From: UBA1219 sp045601425
GTDB lineage: Bacteria; Bacteroidota; Bacteroidia; Bacteroidales; P3
Reading direction: 5' to 3'
Assembly: GCA_045601425.1 (NCBI GenBank)
Contig: JAZRZP010000030.1
Coordinates: 62,001-126,000 of the forward strand
DNA length: 64,000 nt
The notes under the pieces are model-generated. The model saw only the letters and a program-made list of their open reading frames with translations. It searched no databases and had not been told where the DNA came from. Made by a program: the position numbers and the translations under genes. This document shows positions 36,467 through 44,421 of this stretch, piece after piece (within the stretch, counting starts at the first letter, position 1; each line of letters opens with the position of its first letter).

Positions 36467-37231
36467 ATGAAAAAAGCAATTTTAACCGCAGCGATGCTGC
36501 TTTTCGCAGGTGCGACATTTGCACAGTTTCAGTTCTCCGTACACCTCGGCGGAAGCCTGCCCGCTGGTAATTTCGGAAAGACACAAATCTCTAATGAGGA
36601 CATTTATTCGTCTGTATTGTTCAACAACTATGGCGAGCAGGGCAATGCCGGACCGGGGTTCAACCTTGGAGTCAAAGGCAAAGGCTTCCTGCCCGTGGAA
36701 GGTCTCGGTTTCATTGCCACCGTTGACGGTTTCTACAACTCTCTTAACAAGGACATGTACAAGTTTCGCGAACGCATTTTAAATTCGGTTGACTACAGAG
36801 ACGTAGACTGGGAAATCAAATTTCCCCGGTACATAAACATACCTGTAATGCTGGGTCTTAACTACCAGATGGATTTCAGCGACGCATTCGGCATCTGGGT
36901 TGAAGCCGCTGCCGGTCTCAATGTCAGGATAATCACCGACTTTGAAACTGAATATTCCGAATGGTCATTCTATAATGAGGAAATAGTAGACTACAGGACA
37001 TCAGTTTGTTTTGCCTATCAGATGGGTTTTGGAGCAATGTTTGCCAACAGAATCAGCTTAGGTATTCATTACTACAATCTTGGCATCAAAAGTATCTCAT
37101 ATGCAGATAGTTGGACAACAATAGACGACCGCGCTGGTCTCGATCTTTTCCATTCCGGCTACTCAAACAATGATGGGTACCAGAAACTGAAGACCAGCAT
37201 GTTCGTTCTGCGTATAGGATACCATTTTTAA
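36467..37231 (+). CDS. Outer-membrane beta-barrel protein
   Basis: 254 residues: a signal peptide (1-19, ending TFAQ), then alternating hydrophobic/polar strands rich in Gly, Tyr and Phe, starting FSVHLGGSLPAG and ending in an aromatic residue (VLRIGYHF), the usual outer-membrane insertion signature. It looks like the porin-like OMP_b-brl families of Bacteroidota. No substrate can be inferred. Neighbours on both sides are lipoproteins. Confidence 0.75.
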   Translation: MKKAILTAAMLLFAGATFAQFQFSVHLGGSLPAGNFGKTQISNEDIYSSVLFNNYGEQGNAGPGFNLGVKGKGFLPVEGLGFIATVDGFYNSLNKDMYKFRERILNSVDYRDVDWEIKFPRYINIPVMLGLNYQMDFSDAFGIWVEAAAGLNVRIITDFETEYSEWSFYNEEIVDYRTSVCFAYQMGFGAMFANRISLGIHYYNLGIKSISYADSWTTIDDRAGLDLFHSGYSNNDGYQKLKTSMFVLRIGYHF

Positions 37232-37258
37232 AAACACAAACAAAAAAAAGTAAAGACA

Positions 37259-37780
37259 ATGAAAAAAGCATTCAGAATTTTAGGGCTTGCAGCAGCAGTT
37301 GCAGGCATCAGCTTTCTCGCATCATGCGATAAAGACGAAGTGGAATCGGGACTCGGACACATGGTGAACACCATAACCGGCGGCGATGAAGACACTGCTC
37401 CCAACGGAGTAAAAATAAAAGGCTTAACCCTTTATTCATGGCCCGAAAAAGATGCTCTCGGCAAAGACTGGGATACCGGACTTTTCGGTGGCGGCGACCC
37501 CGACATATATGTCGAAATCAAAGACCTGCTGACCGTTCTGTTCAAAAGCGGCACTACCGAAGACTGCACCAGTACACGCCACTATTCCCCAAATATCCAA
37601 ATCAACGATCTGAACAAGACATACACTGTCAATGTTTACGATGAGGACGGCTTAGACCCCGACGACCTGATGGGCAGCATTTCGTGGAACCCGAGTACCC
37701 AAAACAGCAACTATGCCTCTGTATACACCTTGTCGAATGGTGATACTAAAATAGGACTCGAACTCACTTGGCTCTACTGA
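37259..37780 (+). CDS. Lipoprotein with C2-like beta domain
   Basis: 173 residues with a lipoprotein signal (FLASC, Cys near 23). Residues about 55-173 hold segments typical of C2-like beta sandwiches: DPDIYVEI and, later, YTVNVYDEDGLDPDDLMGSI, with clustered aspartates in the loops that could bind calcium. Bacterial C2-like lipoproteins of this sort have no settled role. A good terminator follows at 37807-37837. Confidence 0.65.
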   Translation: MKKAFRILGLAAAVAGISFLASCDKDEVESGLGHMVNTITGGDEDTAPNGVKIKGLTLYSWPEKDALGKDWDTGLFGGGDPDIYVEIKDLLTVLFKSGTTEDCTSTRHYSPNIQINDLNKTYTVNVYDEDGLDPDDLMGSISWNPSTQNSNYASVYTLSNGDTKIGLELTWLY

Positions 37781-37806
37781 AACCGGTAACATATTCAATT
37801 TCAGTG

Positions 37807-37837
37807 AAAGGGGATTGCTTTTGTGCAATCCTCTTTT
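37807..37837 (+). terminator. Terminator after the C2-like lipoprotein gene
   Basis: Stem AAAGGGGATTGC (37807-37818) / GCAATCCTCTTT (37825-37836), one G-T pair, followed by T-rich sequence. Confidence 0.8.
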
Positions 37838-37852
37838 GTTTTGAAAACTTTT

Positions 37853-37883
37853 TTTGCAGGAAGCATTTTTTTTCGTATATTTG
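37853..37883 (+). promoter_or_regulatory. Promoter of the gene at 37951
   Basis: TTTG (37853-37856), exactly 19 bp, TATATTTG (37876-37883): full consensus. Confidence 0.8.
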
Positions 37884-37950
37884 CAGAAATGCACGCTGGC
37901 GCGTTCATTTGCATTAAACATCTGAAAACCAACGATTTAAAACACAAATC

Positions 37951-38769
37951 ATGACAAAAAAAGTTGCAACAATATTTTTTGCAATGGCAATACTGGCAAT
38001 TGCAGGTTTTGAAAATCAGGCTTTTGCACAATTCAACCAGAAACCCAAAAAGAAAGTTCCCGAATTCAAGCAATACGCATGGACAGGTTCCATGGACAAG
38101 CACAAAATCCCCGTTTTCATCTGGCTTGAAGAGAATGCCGACGGCATACTTGCCGGCGAGATAGTATATACCGGAAGCACTTCGAAAACCCCCATACGGA
38201 TTATGGGCAGAGCCATAAAATACCCCGAAAGCGACCACATAACATATTCTCTGGCAGAGTTCTGGGGCAAAAAAGGCCAGCAGACAGGCTACATGAGTTT
38301 TGCCATCGACTCGGCAGGCAGAGCCAGCGGCACATGGCACTTCTTCGAACGCGACCTCGACCTTGTACTCGATTCCATCGTCCCCTTCCCTGCCGGAAAA
38401 GGCGGACTGCTTCGCCCGCTCACGCAACAGCAGATTGGCGGAAAGAAACGCACATACGAATACTTCTACCGCCATCCGTACAAGTCGCAACTCGGCGGCA
38501 CCGTAATCATTGAACAGATTGAACACAAATACCTCCGTTTCGACATATCGGTAAACGACCCCAACATAGCCGAAGGCAACAACTTTGCCGATTATACCCG
38601 CACCATTCTCAACGGCAACAGATTCTCGTACATCATGCGCGAATGCAACTACGGTTTCGACGCCGCAATATTCGAGGATTTCTTGGTAATAACGTCCAAA
38701 TCGAACGAACCTTCCGACTGCTTCGGATTCGGTTCCTCGTTCGAAGGCATTTATCTGGAACAGAAATAA
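37951..38769 (+). CDS. Exported protein of unknown function
   Basis: 272 residues with a signal peptide (1-26, ending AFAQ). The rest is predicted beta-rich, with repeated strand-turn patterns (IPVFIWLEENADGILAGEIVYTG broken into two strands, GYMSFAIDSAGRASGTWHFF). No catalytic motif was recognised. Strong stand-alone promoter. The following transporter gene starts 29 bp downstream and may be co-transcribed. Confidence 0.6.
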   Translation: MTKKVATIFFAMAILAIAGFENQAFAQFNQKPKKKVPEFKQYAWTGSMDKHKIPVFIWLEENADGILAGEIVYTGSTSKTPIRIMGRAIKYPESDHITYSLAEFWGKKGQQTGYMSFAIDSAGRASGTWHFFERDLDLVLDSIVPFPAGKGGLLRPLTQQQIGGKKRTYEYFYRHPYKSQLGGTVIIEQIEHKYLRFDISVNDPNIAEGNNFADYTRTILNGNRFSYIMRECNYGFDAAIFEDFLVITSKSNEPSDCFGFGSSFEGIYLEQK

Positions 38770-38798
38770 CAAGGATTACTTCCATCCACTGCTGAAAC

Positions 38799-39695
38799 AT
38801 GAACAGATTCCGGGACTTTGTCCTGCCCGTAGCTATTGTACTCGGACTTATATTCCACAGTTACTGCGGATTCCTTGCCCGATTCGTGCCCTACGTGATT
38901 TTCTGCATACTCCTGCTGAATTTCGTTTCGGTTGACCTTAAGAAGATGCGTCTCTCGTGGCTTGACCTCTGGCTTGCCCTTTTTCAGATTGTGGTGAGTT
39001 TGGGCAGCTACCTCCTGCTCATGTTGCTCGGTGTGGACGAGATTATTGCTCAGGGCATTCTGGTCGGAGTCATCTGTCCCGTAGCCGCCTCGGTAGTGGT
39101 GATATCGTGCATACTCGGTGCCAACCGCGAAACCGTAACCACATACACAATTTTGGGCAATCTGATGGTGACCGTCGTGGCTCCGGTTTACTTTTCGTTC
39201 ATAGGTGTGCAGCAGGACATGCCGTTCTGGGATTCCTTTCTGCTGATTCTTGGAAAGACGGCGCCGATAATAGCACTGCCCTTCTTCCTTGCCATTGTGC
39301 TCCAATACTATATGCCTAAGGTCAACGGATTCCTTGCCCGATACCGTGGGCTGTCGTTCTATATGTGGGCCGTTGCCCTGTTCGTAACCTTGGGGCAGAC
39401 CATCGATTTCATGTTCCTGAAAGGAGAAGAGAATCTGAGTTCCATAATATGGCTCGGTGCCGTTTCGATAGTTTTCTGTGCCGTCCAGTTCGGATTCGGC
39501 AAATGGCTTGGCAGCAAGTACAGCGACCGTATGGCCGGCGGGCAGTTGCTCGGACAGAAAAATTCCGCCATGGGAATATGGCTTGCCAACATGTACCTGA
39601 ACCCGCTGGCCGCAGTGTTTCCTGCCCTTTATTCTGTATGGCAGAACCTCTTCAACAGCTGGCAGCTCTGGATGCACGACAGAAAGCAACGCTGA
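38799..39695 (+). CDS. Bile acid:sodium symporter (BASS/SBF) family transporter
   Basis: 298 residues with about nine or ten hydrophobic helices spread over the full length. The ICPVAASVVVISCILGAN region in the first half and the LGQKNSAMGIWLANM region in the second match the two conserved cation-binding crossover segments of the BASS fold. Family members import organic anions such as bile acids, pantoate or keto acids with sodium; the substrate here is unknown. Confidence 0.85.
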   Translation: MNRFRDFVLPVAIVLGLIFHSYCGFLARFVPYVIFCILLLNFVSVDLKKMRLSWLDLWLALFQIVVSLGSYLLLMLLGVDEIIAQGILVGVICPVAASVVVISCILGANRETVTTYTILGNLMVTVVAPVYFSFIGVQQDMPFWDSFLLILGKTAPIIALPFFLAIVLQYYMPKVNGFLARYRGLSFYMWAVALFVTLGQTIDFMFLKGEENLSSIIWLGAVSIVFCAVQFGFGKWLGSKYSDRMAGGQLLGQKNSAMGIWLANMYLNPLAAVFPALYSVWQNLFNSWQLWMHDRKQR

Positions 39696-39768
39696 AACCT
39701 TGTTTCCTGCCCGATACATTCGCAATTCATGAGTATCGTATAATGACGGGTGGTCAGCACTGCATTCA

Positions 39769-40698
39769 TCACACGCGAGGTTCATCTTCCATATATAACA
39801 GGTCTTTCAGCTTGTCCAGCTCGGGATTTTTATCCAGCATGTGCTGGTAATTATATTCGGGAAATGGACTCTCCACCGGTTCAATTTCACCAGCATCTTC
39901 ATACGCATCTTCGGGAATGATGTCGGGGGTGTCGGTTGGTGTCGGGAAGAATCCGTCTTCGAAGCATTCGAGCTTTTCGAGTTCTTCTTTCCAATCGTCA
40001 AATTCGTCATTGGGATAATCAGGGTCGGCACATTTCTTTATTGTACGGATAAAATCCGCGACCCCATGCCCTCTGGAGGACGGTGATCGACCGATTTTCG
40101 GCAATTCGAACACGATTTTTCTGACCTTTGCTTCAAATTCGAGCAATTCGAGCAACAGCCCGCGTAAGCCGAGCTGTCCCATTGCCCATATCATGATGTC
40201 CCAGCCCTTTAAATACGTGAACATGGTGATGTCGTGTACGCAAATGGCATTGAACTGGTCGGGGTGCAACGACATCAGGTACCTGTGAAGATACGGACGC
40301 ATCTCCTCTTCGGTAACTTTGGCTCCGAGTTTGGCTTTGACATAGAACAGGTTGGGAACGGTGAGCCGGCTTTCATCTATCACGAAATCTGGATGGCTGC
40401 CGACTCTCGCACATACGAATTCATAACCCACGGATTCCGACAGCGGCTCCTGTTCCTGCAGCACGAATTCGACGGGCAAAAAAGCGATCACGACTTTTCC
40501 CAACGATGGATTGTGTGTCTGACACCACCTTTCGGCCACGATTTTCGAGAGTTCCGGTACCCAGTCGTTCTTCAACCTCCTCGATGCCCATTCGATATCA
40601 CTTCTGGATGCCGAAAGGAATGCCTTGAGGATTTTCTTCTGGTCGTTGTACGACTGCAATGGGTACCTTCTGCGCAGTTCTGCACGCGAGATGACCAC
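39769..40698 (-). CDS. Hypothetical protein, soluble
   Basis: 309 residues, no signal peptide or membrane segment, acidic C-terminus (about 225-309, rich in Asp, Glu and Pro). It begins VISRAELRRRYPLQSYNDQKKILKAFLSASRSD with a helical N-terminus; the middle part (about 60-180) has alternating strands and helices. No known family was recognised. It is 29 bp downstream of another small gene of unknown function, and both are transcribed on the minus strand. Confidence 0.6.
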   Translation of the reverse strand: MVISRAELRRRYPLQSYNDQKKILKAFLSASRSDIEWASRRLKNDWVPELSKIVAERWCQTHNPSLGKVVIAFLPVEFVLQEQEPLSESVGYEFVCARVGSHPDFVIDESRLTVPNLFYVKAKLGAKVTEEEMRPYLHRYLMSLHPDQFNAICVHDITMFTYLKGWDIMIWAMGQLGLRGLLLELLEFEAKVRKIVFELPKIGRSPSSRGHGVADFIRTIKKCADPDYPNDEFDDWKEELEKLECFEDGFFPTPTDTPDIIPEDAYEDAGEIEPVESPFPEYNYQHMLDKNPELDKLKDLLYMEDEPRV

Positions 40699-40727
40699 CT
40701 TTCCGCCTTTCTTGTCGGCAAAATGTC

Positions 40728-40985
40728 TCAGCAGTGTTGAAAGCGGTTCATTACGCTGTGTTTTTTTCCGGAACCACGCAGATAGTATAATGCAAGGTCA
40801 TAAGGTTCCCCGTCGATAGCATAATTTGCTGCTATCCACTCCAGCTGCTCTTTTGAGAATGTTCCGACGATGGCTTTTTGTATTTTTATGGTGTCTATGT
40901 TCGGAGAGGCGTTTACGGGTGTTTCCTCACATGCCGTGTCGTACGTTTCCCGCAGGATTTTGATTGTTTCTTCAAAATTCTTCAT
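40728..40985 (-). CDS. Small hypothetical protein
   Basis: 85 residues from ATG 40985 (MKNFEETIKILRETYDTA); the frame is open further up, but that stretch contains the promoter box at 41014-41007. Mostly helical, with IAANYAIDGEPYDLALYYLRG in the second half. Not recognised. Its upstream region is one of the two copies of the 74-bp repeat flanking the restriction-modification genes. Confidence 0.55.
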   Translation of the reverse strand: MKNFEETIKILRETYDTACEETPVNASPNIDTIKIQKAIVGTFSKEQLEWIAANYAIDGEPYDLALYYLRGSGKKHSVMNRFQHC

Positions 40986-41004
40986 TTTTTCAATTTTAAT
41001 TTTC

Positions 41005-41078
41005 TGCAAAGTTACGAATTTTTCCGGCAATCGTCCCCTTTTGCCGCAGAAAAAATCGGAAAAAGTTTTCAACAATGG
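41005..41078. repeat. 74-bp direct repeat, copy A (left flank of the restriction-modification island)
   Basis: Identical to 43722-43795 at 73 of 74 positions (difference at 41060/43777, A versus G). Contains a minus-strand TAACTTTG box (41014-41007) that serves the gene at 40728-40985. Confidence 0.95.
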
Positions 41079-41158
41079 CAAAATATTAACAACAGTTGAA
41101 TTGTTCCAATAATAAGTTCAAATCAAGTCCATGATACAGAAACAATGGTAATATTATC

Positions 41159-41926
41159 TTATATCGACAAAATACGATACGCGACTTTTTTTGCGAACTT
41201 CTCGTAGTCATTGTAAATGACCGCAGGAGAGAAATTCCCATATTGTCCTTGAGACTCACTTACTGCTATTTCTGACAAATCCGAATAATATTCAACGTAT
41301 TCTTTTTTGTTTGTAACATCTTGTTCAATATCCGGCAAGTGTATAACAAACAACAATGTTTTGTCCGGTGTATGAATGAATGTATCCGTATTGTCTTGTG
41401 ACAACTTCAAATATTTCACTGAATTGTGTTCGGTAAATTTTTCCCATTTCGATATATCGCCGGCCTTATAAAGTTTCGTTGTTTTTTTTGTATAATACGG
41501 CATTTTATCTGGAATTATGAATATTTGGAAATATGGGATGTTGGCACATCGAATATTAGCCGTTTCGCCCAACATATTTTCAAAATAATTATTTGAATTC
41601 TGAGCATAATTCTGCATTACAAACTTTACTGCTATACCAGCTATCGGATGACCATTTTTCAAAATTGTTATATCGACTTTTTTATCTATGTAACGCCCGT
41701 TAACTTTAGCTTCCTGACCATTTCCCACACCAAGTGACATTACCGAATACTGCCGACTATCGTCCGTATTTAATCTTGACAATATATCTTTCGCAATTGC
41801 CGCGTGCAGAACACTTAATTTACTGTCATTTCCACCATTTCGCGAAGCATCTTTGCCTTGTCTATTGTCTCTCAAAAACTTTTTAAAAGAGTTCGAGATT
41901 ACCATTAAAAATTCTTGATTGTCCAT
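41159..41926 (-). CDS. Putative Type II restriction endonuclease
   Basis: 255 residues with AT-rich codon use unlike the neighbourhood. A possible PD-(D/E)xK core lies at about 84-101 (VDITI with Asp85, then GIAVKF with Lys101, where the middle acid is replaced), followed by YFENMLGETANIR and a strand FQIFII. It is directly downstream of, and overlaps by 44 bp, an adenine-specific DNA methyltransferase gene, the usual order for a Type II pair. The restriction role rests mostly on this pairing; recognition sequence unknown. Confidence 0.65.
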   Translation of the reverse strand: MDNQEFLMVISNSFKKFLRDNRQGKDASRNGGNDSKLSVLHAAIAKDILSRLNTDDSRQYSVMSLGVGNGQEAKVNGRYIDKKVDITILKNGHPIAGIAVKFVMQNYAQNSNNYFENMLGETANIRCANIPYFQIFIIPDKMPYYTKKTTKLYKAGDISKWEKFTEHNSVKYLKLSQDNTDTFIHTPDKTLLFVIHLPDIEQDVTNKKEYVEYYSDLSEIAVSESQGQYGNFSPAVIYNDYEKFAKKVAYRILSI

Positions 41927-43343
41927 ATTTTTCTGATAATTTATAATTTAAATATTGTTCTAAATCTTTGGATGTAAACGTATAATAGCCCCCACTTTTA
42001 TAATTTTTTAGCAATGCTATATAATTGACAAACTCTTGAGAAACAATCAAGTCTCTTATTATTTCAAATGGTTCATCCGTCAATATATAAAGTCCGCTAT
42101 AAACACCTTTTCCTACTTCCACTCTTTCCAATTTTATACTGGAAACATCCTTCACGATGGTATTTATAGCGATTTTGTCTGTAAAAACGTCCTTTAATGC
42201 CTGAGTTCGTCCGAATAGGTACCAAGATTTGTTATTTTCGATATCTCGTTTACTTAATTTGTCCACATTTTTCTGTAAATGGGAAAACGCATTTTTATTC
42301 TTTCGGAAATCTTCAAGTGACAAAGGTCTTCCTTTTTCATCATATGGAAAAACACACTTCAACCATTTACCAGTAGATGCTTTAAGAACATCAATCGTTC
42401 CATCAACAAAACCGAAATCACCGATAAAAACATTATCTGCAAGGGTTGCAAATCCATTTTTTACAGATACATAATGATATGCCGTACCTGTTTTGATTTT
42501 CTTCAAAAGTTTCAAATTCTGATTCGAAGACAGATAGAAAGAATCATTTATGCAAAAGCTATTCAAGGAAATGTTTTCTTGGAATTCTGGCAATAGTTCT
42601 AACTCGTCGTACCTATAATATTGTGTAAAATCAACAGGATTGGTTTCAAATCTTGAAATCAACGTATATGTGGTGGCCTCAAATGGTTGGAAATGTTCCA
42701 AATCAACAACACCTGAAAGATTTTGATGTTGAATTATGTATGAACGTAAAATTTGTCCAGCTTTACTGCTCAGCCATGAACTAGGGGTTATCAGGCACAT
42801 TCTGCCGTTCTTTGAAAGCATATTAAATCCTATTTCGAAAAACACAATGAACAAGTCCGTCATACCTCCAGAAGAAAAACGGTATTTTTTCACCAAGTCA
42901 TAACTATCCTCTAAATTATGGACCCTGACATATGGTGGATTTCCAAATACAAAATCCATTTTACCATTGAAAATATCAATTTCCAAAGTGTCTGCATTCT
43001 TTACATTCCAATCCACACCTTCAATGTCATATTTTGCAACCGTACAATCTAAATTATTGAGACATTTTTTCCATTCCGTTTCATCCAATTCTATTCCATG
43101 TACATATTCTTCCAAATCCTTTTTTAACATTTCTGGATTACTGTTATTTTGGAAAAATTCCAAACAATATCTTTCTACTATTTCGCTCAAAAAAGCACCG
43201 TCTCCACAGCTGTTATCAATAACATGCTTTTTCAAAATTACGGGAGAATAATACCCTCCGAAATTCAAGATATTCTTAACTAAATAGTCAGGCGTATAAA
43301 CCCGACCATGACATTTTACTGCCTTGGCCATAAGTATCTGCAT
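41883..43343 (-). CDS. Adenine-specific DNA methyltransferase (Eco57I/TaqI-like, NPPY)
   Basis: About 486 residues from ATG 43343 (ATG 43331 is an alternative; the frame extends to 43412). SAM-binding motif I is VIDNSCGDGAFL and the catalytic motif IV is GNPPYVRV, followed by LITPSSWLSS. The C-terminal half is a target-recognition region with little conservation. It methylates adenine N6 in a specific site and would protect DNA from the adjoining nuclease. Low GC and flanking 74-bp repeats indicate horizontal acquisition of the pair. Confidence 0.88.
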   Translation of the reverse strand: MQILMAKAVKCHGRVYTPDYLVKNILNFGGYYSPVILKKHVIDNSCGDGAFLSEIVERYCLEFFQNNSNPEMLKKDLEEYVHGIELDETEWKKCLNNLDCTVAKYDIEGVDWNVKNADTLEIDIFNGKMDFVFGNPPYVRVHNLEDSYDLVKKYRFSSGGMTDLFIVFFEIGFNMLSKNGRMCLITPSSWLSSKAGQILRSYIIQHQNLSGVVDLEHFQPFEATTYTLISRFETNPVDFTQYYRYDELELLPEFQENISLNSFCINDSFYLSSNQNLKLLKKIKTGTAYHYVSVKNGFATLADNVFIGDFGFVDGTIDVLKASTGKWLKCVFPYDEKGRPLSLEDFRKNKNAFSHLQKNVDKLSKRDIENNKSWYLFGRTQALKDVFTDKIAINTIVKDVSSIKLERVEVGKGVYSGLYILTDEPFEIIRDLIVSQEFVNYIALLKNYKSGGYYTFTSKDLEQYLNYKLSEKYGQSRIFNGNLELF

Positions 43344-43721
43344 TTTCAGCTTTTGCAACTTATCGAGAGCCACAGGCACACAAATACACAGAATACAAAA
43401 AAGCGCAGACATCGCTTATTGCATCCTTGGGTATTTGCCGTAACCCGTGTACTTAATAAGTTCTGTCTACGCTACGCGTAGACATTCGCTGAACTTATTC
43501 TTAAAGTACACATCTTTCAATCGGCAAATTTTCAGGATGTCTCGAATAAATAGCAAACGCTATATTAATAATATTCTTCTATATTTTTATTTTATCTTAT
43601 CTTCTTTTTTTATTTTCACAACGACATCTAATATCGCGGTATTTTTATTAAATTACTTATATTCAAATCTTTATACAATATTTTAACTCTTCAAAACCTT
43701 AATTATCTCTCGGTTTCAGTT
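43344..43721. other. AT-rich non-coding end of the restriction-modification island
   Basis: No convincing gene. It holds the large inverted repeat at 43447-43511 and then about 150 bp of very T-rich sequence up to copy B of the direct repeat. Confidence 0.6.
43447..43511. repeat. Nested 65-bp inverted repeat upstream of the methyltransferase gene
   Basis: Three successive stems: GTGTACTT (43447-43454) / AAGTACAC (43504-43511); AATAAGTTC (43455-43463) / GAACTTATT (43491-43499); TGTCTACG (43464-43471) / CGTAGACA (43477-43484), with bulges on the right arm and a 5-nt loop. It could fold as a cruciform or RNA hairpin; terminator, operator or mobility site cannot be separated. Confidence 0.85.
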
Positions 43722-43795
43722 TGCAAAGTTACGAATTTTTCCGGCAATCGTCCCCTTTTGCCGCAGAAAAAATCGGGAAAAGTTTTCAACAATGG
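43722..43795. repeat. 74-bp direct repeat, copy B (right flank of the restriction-modification island)
   Basis: Matches copy A (41005-41078) at 73 of 74 positions. On this side the sequence continues into the terminator of the WG-repeat gene. Confidence 0.95.
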
Positions 43796-43799
43796 AAAA

Positions 43800-43830
43800 A
43801 AGAAAAGGCGGCTTTTTCAAGTCGCCCTTC
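43800..43830 (-). terminator. Terminator of the WG-repeat gene
   Basis: Minus-strand GGCGAC / GCCGCC stem with one mismatch, followed by a T-rich tract; directly joins copy B of the repeat. Confidence 0.55.
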
Positions 43831-43845
43831 CAACAATTTGCCAAA

Positions 43846-44361
43846 CTATTTCTTCTTTGATTTTTTCTCTATCGTGCGTTCTTCGTCGATGAATTCCTTC
43901 ACGTTGCGGTCAAGATGTCCGCGGATTTCCTTGTTGCCCTGACGGATTTTGAAAGTGTACTGTCCTGCATGAATGCGGACTTCATCGTATTTGAACTCAG
44001 TAATCGGCACGCCCTGTATGGTAACGAAGGCCCACTTTCCGCCCTTGCGTACTGCACCGAGTACGTAAGGATAAACATACTGCGTGTAGTCGATACAAGT
44101 CTGGACTTCATCGTAAACTATTTCCACGAGTACTTCACCGTGGTATCCGGCCATGCCCCATTTGCCACGCATGGAAACGCCGTACATTCCACCGTCCGAT
44201 TCGTAGAGGGCATCATCGTAGCACGGATCGATAATCCATTCGTCATCGTCGTTCACATACCCCCATTTGCCGTTGTCGTCCTGCGAGGGATACAGTTTCT
44301 GAGCGTTGGCCTGCAGTGTCATTGCCACAACTGCCATTATAAGAAATGCTATTTTTTTCAT
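43846..44361 (-). CDS. Exported WG-repeat protein
   Basis: 171 residues with a signal peptide (1-20, ending ANAQ) and three WG-type repeats (GKWGYVNDDDEWIIDPCYDD, GKWGMAGYHGEVLVEIVYDE and GKWAFVTIQGVPITEFKYDE), each of about 20 residues with an added spacer. The C-terminus is highly charged (EKKSKKK). WG-repeat proteins are common exported proteins of Bacteroidota with no defined role. Confidence 0.85.
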   Translation of the reverse strand: MKKIAFLIMAVVAMTLQANAQKLYPSQDDNGKWGYVNDDDEWIIDPCYDDALYESDGGMYGVSMRGKWGMAGYHGEVLVEIVYDEVQTCIDYTQYVYPYVLGAVRKGGKWAFVTIQGVPITEFKYDEVRIHAGQYTFKIRQGNKEIRGHLDRNVKEFIDEERTIEKKSKKK

Positions 44362-44421
44362 TGTCTAACGGTTTTTGATTTTCAATATTGATGTATGTTT
44401 GTCACGTTTTCTGCAAAAAAA

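Noticed and set aside
37801..38772. Minus-strand reading frame of 323 codons
   Set aside because: Opposite to the exported protein at 37951-38769, which has a signal peptide and a full-consensus promoter.
43447..43511. Integron attC site
   Set aside because: The bulged hairpin is suggestive, but the conserved GTTRRRY/RYYYAAC ends and an integrase are absent.
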